Source: Cellulosilyticum sp. (GTDB lineage Bacteria; Bacillota; Clostridia; Lachnospirales; Cellulosilyticaceae). From it: a stretch of DNA of 44,016 bases. The notes below the pieces were generated by a model. The model did not search any database. It was not told the DNA's origin and worked only from the letters and a program-made list of their open reading frames with translations. The position numbers were made by a program, and so were the translations under genes. The DNA lies in NCBI GenBank assembly GCA_015058045.1, contig SVDC01000031.1, positions 1-44,016 on the forward strand, given 5' to 3'. Positions 16,767 to 26,585 of the stretch are shown piece by piece (within the stretch, counting starts at the first letter, position 1; every line of letters begins with the position of its first letter).

Positions 16767-17891
16767 GTGAAATATTTAAAAACGCTTATAAAGATGGAAT
16801 TAAGGTCTGTATGCATTATGATTATTTACTTTTTAGGTATTGGTATAGGATGTACCATGAAGATTAATCAACAGATACACGATATTATTAAGAGAACGTA
16901 TAGCTACGGTTTAACAGGATTCCTATGGGAAACCAATGAAATAAAGGGATGGAAATATATTTTCACAGAGAGTATTCATATCTATATTGGCTTATCCTTA
17001 GTGGGATTGTTACTCATGGTTTATTTGAGTTATAGAAATGATAAGAATCATGAGATAGGAAGATTTTTAAAAAGCTTACCTTATACCATGAAAGAACGTT
17101 ATTTGGTAAAGGTAGGAGTAGGCTTATCTATCTTTACAACACTGTATATTTTACATGGTATCATGTTGGTCATATTTAGAGAGAGTTTCTTGGAAAAAAC
17201 AAAGGATATATTTGAGGTAACAATTTTTTCAGAAATATATCAGGAACTTTTTAGTAGTAGCCAGCTTATTCAGACATTGCTAGTTGTTTATGTAGCATTA
17301 GTGGCCTGCTATTTATTTATGATTATGTTCCAATACTTAGTATCACCTAACTTTGCAAGCTTAATTGTTGGAGTATTAGTAGGGCTTTCACCTGGATTTA
17401 TATTATGGAATCTATATATTTATTTAAACCCTTGGGTGAAGGGTGAGCTATTGTATACTTTGGCAGATTTTTATTCAGTATTTATATGGGGTGATGGAAA
17501 TTGGGGAAGTATTGAAATCAAAGGCATGGAATTGGTCCCAACTAGTAGTATTTCCTATTTAGATTTTATAGGGATGAGAATAGCAATTTTTTTAGCTATT
17601 GCTGCTTTATGTTTTATATGTACTTTAAAATGGTGTCAAAAATCACAGTTAGAAAAAGCTGATTTATTTATACCAGGTAACATCTTTAGAGGAATTTTTG
17701 TGCTAGGTGCAACTCTATGCTCAGGAATGTTATTAGGGGATTTACACTATATATATTATCGTGCCCGAAACTGGATGATGTATGGATTAGGTATAGTAGG
17801 TCTAGTACTAGGTTCAATTATAGTATGGAAGATTGCACATATCGGCATTAAAAAGTCAGATGCCAAGAAAGCTAAGGAGGTGCAATTATGA
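16767..17891 (+). CDS. ABC transporter permease (YtrC/D-like)
   Basis: Integral membrane protein of about 374 residues. The GTG at 16767 is chosen because AAAGGAG sits 8 bases upstream; an ATG 18 bases earlier would overlap that site. Hydrophobic segments occur near residues 12-30, 70-90, 110-135, 165-190, 195-215, 265-285, 305-325 and 330-355, giving about 7-8 helices. There is no long extracytoplasmic domain, unlike the FtsX permeases elsewhere in the window. The ATPase gene ends 30 bases before it, and its own stop overlaps the lipoprotein start (ATGA). It is the membrane partner of the ATPase; substrate unknown. Confidence 0.82.
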   Translation: MKYLKTLIKMELRSVCIMIIYFLGIGIGCTMKINQQIHDIIKRTYSYGLTGFLWETNEIKGWKYIFTESIHIYIGLSLVGLLLMVYLSYRNDKNHEIGRFLKSLPYTMKERYLVKVGVGLSIFTTLYILHGIMLVIFRESFLEKTKDIFEVTIFSEIYQELFSSSQLIQTLLVVYVALVACYLFMIMFQYLVSPNFASLIVGVLVGLSPGFILWNLYIYLNPWVKGELLYTLADFYSVFIWGDGNWGSIEIKGMELVPTSSISYLDFIGMRIAIFLAIAALCFICTLKWCQKSQLEKADLFIPGNIFRGIFVLGATLCSGMLLGDLHYIYYRARNWMMYGLGIVGLVLGSIIVWKIAHIGIKKSDAKKAKEVQL

Positions 17892-18790
17892 GAAGATGGA
17901 TCATATGTATGCCGATTCTTTTGGGATTACTTACAGGATGCCAAAGTATAGAAGATAAAAGAAGTGATGCAAGAGAAGCGTATACCTATGTGGTGGAAAA
18001 TAATATAAGTGAGCATGTTTATCGAGATACAACTAAAATAGAGGCATTAGAAGCATATGAAGGTGGGGAGAAAAGTAAAGTATTTGTAAAAGATGAATAT
18101 ACTTATTATGAAGAGATAGGTATTTTAAGAGAAGAAAGTTATGCTGATTTTCCAGAAGGATTTGATGACAAAGGACTAATAGAGCTACTAGGTGTAGAAG
18201 CAAAAGATTTTTTAATACAAGCAACAAATCTAGCAGAGGATGAAGCGATAGAGAAAGTGATTAATGAATATGGTTTGTATGCAATCAATCAGTATGGAAA
18301 ACCTATGCTATTGGTTGGGAATTCTTCATTAAAATTTAAAGATGAGGCTTTACAAAGCAAGATAGAGAAGATCTGTGGAGATCAGCTTTTGATAGCAACT
18401 ATTAGTCAAGGAAGTAATCACCAATTAGTAGAGTTAGTATATCCTAGTTACTGGAAGATACAAAGATATGGTTTTCAGGACAGGCAAACAGGTTATTATC
18501 AGCTATTCATGGATTTAGAGGGTAATATTGAAAAGGTTAAATTTATTTTAGCATATGATGACGAACAAGATGGAACATTAGTGAAGGATAAACTAACACA
18601 TCTTAAGAAGGTTTTAGAGGAAGTATCAGGAGAGCCATTGGATACTGTTAAAGTAGAAGAGGCGATTATAAGTAATATAGAATCAAAGCATAAAGATAGC
18701 AAGGGTGTACTAGGGGATTGGAATTATACAGTGACATATTTAGGGGCAAATGATTATATACAGGGCATGACGGTAGTAGAATTTCAATGA
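17888..18790 (+). CDS. Lipoprotein of unknown function, last gene of the GntR-ABC operon
   Basis: Predicted lipoprotein of 300 residues. The signal sequence MRRWIICMPILLGLLTGC puts the lipidated Cys at residue 18. I do not recognise the rest. It is acidic, has no cysteine pair or catalytic motif that I can see, and mixes alpha/beta-like stretches. The start codon overlaps the permease stop by four bases (ATGA), so it is translationally coupled and very probably works with the transporter, perhaps as an external sensor or accessory subunit. A terminator follows. Confidence 0.75.
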   Translation: MRRWIICMPILLGLLTGCQSIEDKRSDAREAYTYVVENNISEHVYRDTTKIEALEAYEGGEKSKVFVKDEYTYYEEIGILREESYADFPEGFDDKGLIELLGVEAKDFLIQATNLAEDEAIEKVINEYGLYAINQYGKPMLLVGNSSLKFKDEALQSKIEKICGDQLLIATISQGSNHQLVELVYPSYWKIQRYGFQDRQTGYYQLFMDLEGNIEKVKFILAYDDEQDGTLVKDKLTHLKKVLEEVSGEPLDTVKVEEAIISNIESKHKDSKGVLGDWNYTVTYLGANDYIQGMTVVEFQ

Positions 18791-18835
18791 AATGGAGAGA
18801 TAAGCTATTCTATTTATAGTTAAGTTTTAGTATAT

Positions 18836-18884
18836 AAAAAAGCGATTAAGCAAAGGGAGTATCCTGAGCTTAATCGCTTTTTTA
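18836..18884 (+). terminator. Bidirectional terminator between convergent operons
   Basis: Perfect stem AAAAAGCGATTAAGC / GCTTAATCGCTTTTT with a 16-base loop, between the lipoprotein gene (+) and the VanW gene (-). Confidence 0.92.
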
Positions 18885-18891
18885 CTATATT

Positions 18892-20328
18892 CTATCCTAC
18901 ACGATATACTGTATGAACTGGATTATAGGTATCCCATGAAATCACTTCACTAGAAAGTAACTCGTCATCACGATAGGTGTGACGGAGTACTTTCACATAA
19001 TAGCCATTTTGACCAGATGTTTTTAATACTCTAGTCCCTTTAGGAAGTGAGGAATCCTTGATTGTTTTAATTGCTGAAGGGAGTACCTTTATAATCTCGC
19101 TAGATAATTCATAGCGAGTATCTAATAGTGAATCGTTAGAATATAAATTGATATGTAATTTACCTGATTCGGTAAAAGCAGATATGTATAATGGAAAATC
19201 TAATGTATTTTCAAATTGTAAATCAATATTTCCCCAGTCTATAGTGCTATCTAAACCTAAAGGCAAATAGCTAGAAGGTCTAGAATGAGGCTGGCGTTCT
19301 GTAGGAAGAAGCCCTGCAGATAAAATGGCATTGTATAGGGTAGAGGAGACTTGACAAACGCCTCCACCTACACCTTGAGTCAGTTGTGAATTTACAATGA
19401 CAGGGGCATATACATAACCCTTATCTAAGGTTGTATTTCCTACAAGTTCATTAAAACTAAATACTTCACCTGGCATGAGAACAGTATCATTAATAGCTTC
19501 TGCCCCTAAAATAATATTAGTTGCATTAGCAGCAGAGGCTGAGAATGAAGTTGTACAGCTAGAAACTAAAGTATTAATAGATTGCAGTTGATCTAGTGTA
19601 ATAGTTGCATTAGTCATTTTGAGATGTTCTGCTAAATCTATTTGAAGTGATGATGGCTCTGTAACTATTCTAGATTTTACAGTAGAAGAAGAGTTACTAG
19701 CCATTAAATCAGTAGAATAATTTTGATGCGAATAATTTTCAAGAAGTGCTGTAAGGTGTGCAAGTAGCGATGTTTGATCTACACTCTGCCCATTAACATG
19801 AGAGACAGTTGTAATTTGACCAGAGGTATTGATAGAAATATTCGCATTAGATGGAGATTGATTAAAGCTAGTAATAAAATCATTAGCCGAGGCTAGCAGT
19901 GCAGCTTCATCAAATTCCATCTGTATAGTGAAATTTTTGGGTTCGGTTGAGCGAAGTAATGCTAAACGCTCCATTAAGGTTAAAGATGTAGTATAGGAAA
20001 CTACTTCTTTAAGAACCTCCTCTAGATTAGAGGAGATGTAATAGTTTTGCAGTGGTATTTGAATACTGAAACCATCCATTGTAAGCGAAACACTTTGAGA
20101 TAAAAGAGGATCGATCACTTGATTTTCTATAATAGATGTAGCCTCTTCTAATGTTTTTGTACTTAAATCAATGTGACAAACCTGTATATTTTTATAAATT
20201 CTATGACGATACTTGAAATACTCTAAAGTATAAAAGGTACTTAAGCAGAGTATAGTAGCAAGGATAAAACAACCTGTTTGAAAGCTTAATAATTTTAAGA
20301 TAAATCCTTTAGAAAAGCGTTTATCCAT
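18892..20328 (-). CDS. VanW family protein with peptidoglycan-binding-like and G5 domains (YoaR-like)
   Basis: Exported, membrane-anchored protein of 478 residues. A single N-terminal hydrophobic segment (about 10-33) acts as signal anchor. The middle (about 85-240) resembles the putative peptidoglycan-binding domain often found with VanW. The VanW domain follows (about 275-400), with LMPGEVFSFNELVGNTT, APVIVNSQL and GVGGGVCQVSSTLYNA. Residues ~405-478 are a G5 domain, a stalk thought to bind cell-wall sugars. It probably acts at the cell wall; vancomycin resistance should not be inferred from the name. It starts 5 bases after the upstream gene with no clear ribosome site, so it is likely coupled to it. 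Confidence 0.88.
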   Translation of the reverse strand: MDKRFSKGFILKLLSFQTGCFILATILCLSTFYTLEYFKYRHRIYKNIQVCHIDLSTKTLEEATSIIENQVIDPLLSQSVSLTMDGFSIQIPLQNYYISSNLEEVLKEVVSYTTSLTLMERLALLRSTEPKNFTIQMEFDEAALLASANDFITSFNQSPSNANISINTSGQITTVSHVNGQSVDQTSLLAHLTALLENYSHQNYSTDLMASNSSSTVKSRIVTEPSSLQIDLAEHLKMTNATITLDQLQSINTLVSSCTTSFSASAANATNIILGAEAINDTVLMPGEVFSFNELVGNTTLDKGYVYAPVIVNSQLTQGVGGGVCQVSSTLYNAILSAGLLPTERQPHSRPSSYLPLGLDSTIDWGNIDLQFENTLDFPLYISAFTESGKLHINLYSNDSLLDTRYELSSEIIKVLPSAIKTIKDSSLPKGTRVLKTSGQNGYYVKVLRHTYRDDELLSSEVISWDTYNPVHTVYRVG

Positions 20329-20333
20329 AAGTA

Positions 20334-21029
20334 CTAGTTAAAAAACTCCAAGATAGATTGAATACGAGTTTGCTCAGTTTGAATCAGGTTGGTTTCGTCA
20401 GTAATTAAAGTTTCTTTATGCTTAATTTGTTGATGATAATCTGCAATGATAGCAGATAACCTACTAATTTCAGTTTTTAGGATACCAATTTCTTCCGCGT
20501 TTGTACGAGTATATTCTGTAGAGAAACGTTCCATAGATTTCAGACGTACTTGTCCATCTTCTAAAAGCTTAGGTAGATTCATAGCAGAAGCTTCAATAAT
20601 ATTATTAATCGTTGATTTTTTTACGAACTCTGGTAACTCTTCAGGTAAAGCTTTAATGAGATTTTCTAATAGAAAAACCGTATCGGTGGTTGGTAGATGA
20701 CTTAATTTTAAAATTTCATAAATTTGATCAATAGTTAAAAGCTCATTATATGATGATGTTTTTTCAGTATGTATTTCTTCAGAAATAGCTTGTTCGCTAT
20801 TGTTTTCGGTAGAAGTATCTTCTAACGAGTTTAAGTTGGAGTCTATAGATGGTTTTGATAAAGTCATACTTTCTTGATCATGAGAGGAAGGCGCACCATC
20901 TAAATCCAACTGCTGATTTTCTTGCTTAGAAATAGTAACGCTTTCTGTAGTTTCTATAGTTATGTCATCTTGCTCATCTTCTTTTTCAATTAAGTTATAT
21001 TTTTGTAGCAGGGAAGTCATTTTGCCCAT
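20334..21029 (-). CDS. Coiled-coil protein of unknown function
   Basis: I do not recognise this 231-residue protein. Residues ~1-90 are acidic and low-complexity (many Glu, Asp, Ser, Thr), probably disordered. Residues ~90-160 look like a compact helical domain (LLTIDQIYEILKLSHLP, KSTINNIIEASA). Residues ~175-231 form a coiled coil (EEIGILKTEISRLSAIIA, KHKETLITDE). It has no signal peptide or membrane segment, so it should be cytoplasmic. AAAGGA lies 8 bases before the ATG. It sits between a small membrane protein and VanW in one operon, which suggests an envelope-linked structural or scaffolding role. That is inference from context only. Confidence 0.75.
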   Translation of the reverse strand: MGKMTSLLQKYNLIEKEDEQDDITIETTESVTISKQENQQLDLDGAPSSHDQESMTLSKPSIDSNLNSLEDTSTENNSEQAISEEIHTEKTSSYNELLTIDQIYEILKLSHLPTTDTVFLLENLIKALPEELPEFVKKSTINNIIEASAMNLPKLLEDGQVRLKSMERFSTEYTRTNAEEIGILKTEISRLSAIIADYHQQIKHKETLITDETNLIQTEQTRIQSILEFFN

Positions 21030-21062
21030 GTAATTAATCCTTTCTAGTAGTACAATAATTTA

Positions 21063-21254
21063 TTATATTAGATATAGTGTATATAATGAAGTAATAAGCG
21101 TAGTCAGTAATATCATAAAAAAAGAAATAACATAATATGATTTAGGTGTTAACCTATAATTTGATTTCTTTAGAGACTGACTAACAAAATAAATACAGCT
21201 ATTAATTCCTATTAAGAGTATAATTAGGAAAATAAATAGATATAAAAAGAACAT
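21063..21254 (-). CDS. Small two-helix membrane protein
   Basis: Putative protein of 63 residues with hydrophobic segments at about 2-24 and 43-62 joined by a basic stretch (SLKKSNYRLTPKSYY). AGAGG stands 9 bases before the ATG. A strong minus-strand promoter lies just upstream at 21304-21332, and the coiled-coil gene starts 33 bases after its stop. This makes it the first gene of the operon. Size and composition alone would not establish it as a gene. Confidence 0.55.
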   Translation of the reverse strand: MFFLYLFIFLIILLIGINSCIYFVSQSLKKSNYRLTPKSYYVISFFMILLTTLITSLYTLYLI

Positions 21255-21303
21255 AATATTTAACCTCTAGTCCAGACTTTTATGTAAAAGGAATTTTATG
21301 ATT

Positions 21304-21332
21304 ATTATACAATAACTGATAATTAACATCAA
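21304..21332 (-). promoter_or_regulatory. Promoter of the VanW operon
   Basis: Read on the minus strand: TTGATG, 17-base spacer, TATAAT, 50 bases before the small membrane-protein gene. Confidence 0.75.
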
Positions 21333-21454
21333 TCATTTGGAATAAAAGTCAAATAGTATTAATTAATATATATATTTATAATACAAGATAGTAATAAATT
21401 GGAAGTAGTAGCTGGTGATATAATATAAAAGAATGAAAGAGAGGGAGGTATAGG

Positions 21455-22675
21455 ATGAGAATACTGCATACGGGAGACTGGCACCTAGGGAAAAATCTTG
21501 AAGGGCATAGTAGATTACAAGAGCAAGAGGCTTTTTTACAGGATTTTGTACAGATTGTAGAAGAGCAAAATATAGATTTAATCATTATTGCAGGGGATGT
21601 GTATGATACAAGTAATCCACCTGCAGCTGCGGAAAAATTGTTTTATGATACATTAAAAAAACTTTCTAGAAATGGAGAGCGTATTACATTAGTTATTGCA
21701 GGAAATCATGATAATCCAGAAAGATTAGTGGCAGCAGGACCATTAGCTAGAGAACACGGCATTATTATGGTAGGAACACCTAAAACCATTGTGCCAACAG
21801 GGGCATACGGCTGTCATGAAGTAGTGGTTTCAGGAGAAGGTTATATTGAGCTTAAGATGAATGGGGAAAATGCGGTGATTTTAACCATTCCTTATCCAAG
21901 TGAAAAGCGTTTAAATGAAGTACTTTACCATGAAATGGAAGAGGCAGAAGAGAGAGCGATAACTTATGGTGAACGGATTAAGGTACTATTTGATAACCTT
22001 AGTATACATTATCGCAAGGATACCATTAATCTAGTAACATCTCATCTCTTTGCTATGGATAGTGAAGAAGGTGGTTCAGAAAGAAGTATCCAATTAGGGG
22101 GGAGCTATATTGTAAGTGGTGATTGTTTTCCTACGGATGCTCAGTATATAGCTCTTGGTCATGTGCATAAGCCACAGATTGTACCAGGTACCAATAAGCG
22201 TGCTAGATACTCAGGCTCACCTCTTCACTATAATAAAAAGGAAATAAACTTTACGAAGAAATGCTTTGTAGTAGAGGTTAAACCCCAGGAAGAAGCGATT
22301 ATTGAAGAAATTCCATTTAAGGTGTATAAGCCTATTGAGGTATGGAAATGTGAAAGTATAGAAGCAGCAATAGAAAGATGTGAAGCTGAAAAAGAAAGAG
22401 CTGTCTATGTCTATTTAGAAATTACAACAGATCGCTATATTAGAGAAGATGAAATTAAACAAATGAAAAGTCTAAAAGCAGATATCCTAGAAATCCTCCC
22501 TAAGATTGATGGGGAAGATGAAGAGGAAGCAGCATTAGAACAGTTAACAGAACAACCTATTTCAGATGTTTTTAAGGCCTTTTATAAAAAAGAAAGAGGC
22601 GTAGAAGTAGAGGATGAAGTTTTACAAGTACTTTTAAATCTACTAGGAGAGGAGGAAGAAGATGAAACCCATTAA
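21455..22675 (+). CDS. sbcD: SbcD, nuclease subunit of the SbcCD DNA repair complex
   Basis: Mre11-type nuclease of 406 residues. The metal-binding blocks are ILHTGDWHLGK (D8, H10), IIAGDVYDTSNPP, VIAGNHDNPERL, LVTSHLFAM and ALGHVHKPQ. The C-terminal ~130 residues form the cap and SbcC-binding region. With SbcC it trims hairpins and protein-blocked DNA ends: ATP-independent endonuclease and ATP-dependent 3'-5' exonuclease. GGGAGG precedes the ATG. Its last 14 bases overlap the sbcC start, so the two are translationally coupled. Divergent from the VanW operon. Confidence 0.96.
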   Translation: MRILHTGDWHLGKNLEGHSRLQEQEAFLQDFVQIVEEQNIDLIIIAGDVYDTSNPPAAAEKLFYDTLKKLSRNGERITLVIAGNHDNPERLVAAGPLAREHGIIMVGTPKTIVPTGAYGCHEVVVSGEGYIELKMNGENAVILTIPYPSEKRLNEVLYHEMEEAEERAITYGERIKVLFDNLSIHYRKDTINLVTSHLFAMDSEEGGSERSIQLGGSYIVSGDCFPTDAQYIALGHVHKPQIVPGTNKRARYSGSPLHYNKKEINFTKKCFVVEVKPQEEAIIEEIPFKVYKPIEVWKCESIEAAIERCEAEKERAVYVYLEITTDRYIREDEIKQMKSLKADILEILPKIDGEDEEEAALEQLTEQPISDVFKAFYKKERGVEVEDEVLQVLLNLLGEEEEDETH

Positions 22676-25600
22676 ACTAGAAGTAAAGGGGCTCAATAGT
22701 TTTATAGAAGAACAAACCATAGATTTTAATAAACTCACGGATAGAGGACTTTTTGGGATTTTTGGCCCAACAGGAAGTGGAAAGTCTACTATTCTAGATG
22801 GGATTACCCTTGCTTTATATGGAGATATTGCAAGAAAGAGTTCTAACTTTATTAATACAAATTGTAATGACTTAAATGTAAGTTTTACCTTCCAAATCTC
22901 AGGTACACCGAATCGTATTTATAGAGTGAGTAGACATTTTAAAAGAGATAAAAAGACTGGAAATGCTAAAACCCACTCAGCTTCAGTCAAAGAGCTTATT
23001 GGTGATACAGAAGAAGTTTTAGCGGAATCTGTTAAAGGTGTTACGGATACTTGCAAGAATATCTTAGGTCTAAGCTTAGAAGATTTTACACGTACAGTTG
23101 TTTTACCACAAGGTAAGTTTAGTGATTTCCTCAAACTAGAAGGTAAACAAAGAAGAGAAATGTTAGAGCGTCTTTTTAACTTACAGGACTATGGAGACAA
23201 ACTATCCATTAAGCTTGCTAGAAAAATAAAAAGTCAAAATGATGAAGCCAATAGAGTATTAGGGGAACTTAATAGCTATGAAGGGATTTCAGATGAAAAG
23301 TTAGCTGAAGAAAAACAATGCCTAGAAGGACTTACAGCGACGTTAAATCAAGCTAAAAAACAGCAAGAGGAAGTAGAATCACGATATAAAAGAGGCGAAG
23401 AGATTTGGAAGATGCAAAGTGATTTAGCAACTTACAAAGTAAGACAAGCTGAATTAGAAGCACAGGCAGAAACCATTGAAAAACAAACACAAAGAGTTAA
23501 ACAGGGGGAAAGTGCAGCAAAAGTATATCCTTTCCTTGAAGAACATGAAACAACAAAAAAGGCACTTAAAGTCTGTACGGAAGAATGTGCAAGGTTAGAA
23601 GAAAATCAAAAGGTATTAACACTTCAAAAACAAGAAGTAGAAGCAGCTTATGAAAAAGCTAATAAAGAAAAAGAAGAGCGTTTACCAGATTTTAAAATGA
23701 GACTTACACAGTTAGAAGAGGCACTTTCAGAAACCAAGAAACTAGGTGAAATAGAAGCGTTTGTTCATAAGGTAGAATTAGGACTCTATAAGGTTGTAGA
23801 TGATATTGAAAAATACGGTGTTCAAGAAAAAGAATGTACGGATAAGGTAGACAAACTCCAAAACAAGATCAGTTCATTACAAGAGGAAGAAAAACAATAT
23901 AAGGTTGAGGAAAGCATTAGAACAAAAGTCCAAGAAGGATTAAGGTTAACACAAGCTCATAGCTTTAATCAAAGTAGTCTAGATAAGTCTACAGCTACTT
24001 ACAATGAAAGTATGGCACTTAAAATAGCAGTTGAAGCTCAAAAAGCTGAAATCAATAATGTTTTAGCACAGAAAAGAAAAGAGTTAGAAGAACAACTCTA
24101 TTTACAAGAACATCATCAGGGGCAAGTACCTCTTACACGAGAAGAACTTTCGCAAAAACAAGGCCAGCTAACGGTGATGAGAGAGAAACATAGTCGCCTT
24201 GAAAAGCTAAAGATAGAAATGCAACAGAGTGCAAATAAACTCCAGAACTACGAAGTAGAAAAGCAACAATTGCAGAATCTATATAATGAAAGAAAAGAGA
24301 GTCTAGAAGAGGCTCAAGGAGAGTTAGAACAATTAAAGATGAAGAATCTTGCCCATCTATTACGTGCAAAATTACAAGATGGAATGAGTTGCCCTGTTTG
24401 TGGTAGTACGTCTCATCATTTAGATCATCTGGAGACTGTAACAAATACAGAATTAGAGATATTAGAAGCAAAAGTTAAAGAAATAGAAGACCTCTATAAG
24501 AAAGCGGAAGCAGAGCTTACGCAAATTCAAATGTTAGAGGGAAGTGAAGGGGCACAGTTCAAAAGAATTCAAGAGGAACTTTCGCCCTTAGAAGAAGTCT
24601 TTAAAGAAACAAGTATAGAGGAATATGAAAAGAATTTTATCTTGCTTGATCAAGCATTAAGTCAGTTTGAAGAAAAAAAACTAGTTTTTGAAAAGGGAAT
24701 TACAACACTTAGAGAAGAAAATCTAAGATTTGAGGCTCAGCTTGGACAGGCTCAAGCAAAGCTAGATGAAAATCAAAAGCAATCAGAACGACTAGTATTG
24801 GAGATGACAGAAACAAAAAAACAGATTGAGCAAATTAAGCAGGCATTAGATGACTTAAAGCAAGAAGTTAATACGACAGATTTTATGGAAATTTCCCAGG
24901 AAATAGTAGAGAAAGATAGAAAGAGAGAAGTGATTGTAGCTACTATTTCTAAACAAAATGAGGAAAGAGAATATCTCATGAAAGAGCGAGATAAGATTCG
25001 AGAATATCTCAAGGAACGCCAGATTAAATTAGGAAATGGGATGACTGCATATGATGAGAATCAAAAGCAAAGGCAAGAGCTTTTAAAGAGTATAGGCAAA
25101 CGTTTACAAGTCATTTTAAGCAAAAGTCAGGATGAGTCTACCTATCTTAATAAAATGATTGATGCAATGATTACATTCCTAAACCAGAATACAGAATTAA
25201 AAGAACTACTAAAAGGTAAGAAAGACTATATAAGTGTTCAGACAGTAAGTCAGCAAGAGATATCTAGAAATATATTAGATAAGTGGTTTGCAATATATCC
25301 ATTAATTGGAGAAATTAGAGTAGTCTTTGAAAATCAATTTACTTCGTTAACAGAAATGATAAACGATAGGATTACTCACATCGAGCAAAGCTTTGTGGCA
25401 GTTAAAGGGCAGAAGGAAGAGATTGATGATAAGTATGAAAATAATAGTAAACTTTTAGTCGAAGCGCAAGCAAACTTTGTAAATTTTACAAACCGTGTTG
25501 TCTCACAAAAAGAAATGCTAGAAAAACAATTAAGAGAAGAAAATCTTTTAGAAGAGGAAGTAAAACTATATTTACTTACTAAAGAGGAAATTGAAGCTTT

Positions 25601-26369
25601 AAAACAAGGCATTAAGCAATATCAGGAAGAACAATCTAAGTTAATTGGTTCAATAGAAGCTATAGAAGGAAAATTAGGTAATCAAAGATTAGAAGAAGCT
25701 CAGTGGTTAGCATTACAAGAAGAGCGTAAGGCAGTGCTTGAGCAAGTTGAGATACTTACGAAAGACTATATTGGTTTGATGAATAGTGTGAAACACATTG
25801 AAGAAACTTTAGTCAAATTAGGTGAGTTAAGAGGAAAGAAACAACAGATAGACCACCAACTAGCTATCTTAGCTGATTTAGATAAGTTATTTAAAGGAAA
25901 ACGCTTTGTAGAGTTTGTGGCGACCAATAGATTAAAGTATGTTTCATTAGAAGCTTCCAAGAAGCTTAGAGAGATAACCAATGGTATTTATGGATTAGAA
26001 GTAGATGAGGATGGTAAGTTTCTTATTAGAGACTATAAAAATGGTGGAGCAAGACGAGATGCATCTACCTTATCTGGTGGTGAAACATTCCTGGCTTCAT
26101 TAGCCCTTGCACTGGCATTATCTGCAGAAATTCAATTAAAGGGAACAGCGCCACTTGAGCTATTTTTCTTAGATGAAGGATTTGGAACATTAGATGATGA
26201 TTTATTAGAAGTTGTTATGAGTTCACTAGAGAAGATTCATCATGATAAGTTAAAAGTAGGTATTATTAGTCACGTAGAAGCAATCAAAAATCGTGTACCT
26301 GTTAAACTGCTTTTAACACCAGCAGAAGCTGGAAAAGGTGGGACAAAAGTTAAGCTAGAACGAAGTTAG
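22662..26369 (+). CDS. sbcC: SbcC, ATPase subunit of the SbcCD complex
   Basis: Rad50-type ATPase of 1,235 residues, somewhat longer than the usual ~1,050. Walker A is GPTGSGKST (35-43). Two long coiled-coil arms (about 190-560 and 600-1080) flank a zinc hook, CPVCGS at about 577-582, which dimerises SbcC through Zn. The signature LSGGETFLASLALALALS (about 1136) and Walker B LFFLDEGFGTLDDD (about 1166) complete the ATPase head. ATP binding controls access of DNA to the SbcD nuclease. Reading frame is intact along its length. Confidence 0.96.
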   Translation: MKPIKLEVKGLNSFIEEQTIDFNKLTDRGLFGIFGPTGSGKSTILDGITLALYGDIARKSSNFINTNCNDLNVSFTFQISGTPNRIYRVSRHFKRDKKTGNAKTHSASVKELIGDTEEVLAESVKGVTDTCKNILGLSLEDFTRTVVLPQGKFSDFLKLEGKQRREMLERLFNLQDYGDKLSIKLARKIKSQNDEANRVLGELNSYEGISDEKLAEEKQCLEGLTATLNQAKKQQEEVESRYKRGEEIWKMQSDLATYKVRQAELEAQAETIEKQTQRVKQGESAAKVYPFLEEHETTKKALKVCTEECARLEENQKVLTLQKQEVEAAYEKANKEKEERLPDFKMRLTQLEEALSETKKLGEIEAFVHKVELGLYKVVDDIEKYGVQEKECTDKVDKLQNKISSLQEEEKQYKVEESIRTKVQEGLRLTQAHSFNQSSLDKSTATYNESMALKIAVEAQKAEINNVLAQKRKELEEQLYLQEHHQGQVPLTREELSQKQGQLTVMREKHSRLEKLKIEMQQSANKLQNYEVEKQQLQNLYNERKESLEEAQGELEQLKMKNLAHLLRAKLQDGMSCPVCGSTSHHLDHLETVTNTELEILEAKVKEIEDLYKKAEAELTQIQMLEGSEGAQFKRIQEELSPLEEVFKETSIEEYEKNFILLDQALSQFEEKKLVFEKGITTLREENLRFEAQLGQAQAKLDENQKQSERLVLEMTETKKQIEQIKQALDDLKQEVNTTDFMEISQEIVEKDRKREVIVATISKQNEEREYLMKERDKIREYLKERQIKLGNGMTAYDENQKQRQELLKSIGKRLQVILSKSQDESTYLNKMIDAMITFLNQNTELKELLKGKKDYISVQTVSQQEISRNILDKWFAIYPLIGEIRVVFENQFTSLTEMINDRITHIEQSFVAVKGQKEEIDDKYENNSKLLVEAQANFVNFTNRVVSQKEMLEKQLREENLLEEEVKLYLLTKEEIEALKQGIKQYQEEQSKLIGSIEAIEGKLGNQRLEEAQWLALQEERKAVLEQVEILTKDYIGLMNSVKHIEETLVKLGELRGKKQQIDHQLAILADLDKLFKGKRFVEFVATNRLKYVSLEASKKLREITNGIYGLEVDEDGKFLIRDYKNGGARRDASTLSGGETFLASLALALALSAEIQLKGTAPLELFFLDEGFGTLDDDLLEVVMSSLEKIHHDKLKVGIISHVEAIKNRVPVKLLLTPAEAGKGGTKVKLERS

Positions 26370-26393
26370 TGGAGTCTTTATAAAAAAAGTAAA

Positions 26394-26452
26394 GCCCTTT
26401 TAAGTGGTTGTACATACTATGTATTAAGCAACCAACTTAAAGGGTTTTTTTA
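26394..26452 (+). terminator. Intrinsic terminator of sbcDC
   Basis: Stem CCCTTTTAAGTGGTTG / CAACCAACTTAAAGGG with a small bulge, then a run of seven T, 25 bases after the sbcC stop. Confidence 0.88.
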
Positions 26453-26585
26453 TAGAAAATATTACGGGAGTTTATTAGGGAAGGTAGAGCTAAAACACAT
26501 ATATGTAAGTGAGATAGATAAAATCTTTGTTAATCAGCTTGAAGTAGATTAATAGCGTAAAAATCAATTATAGGGGGGAAGATTA

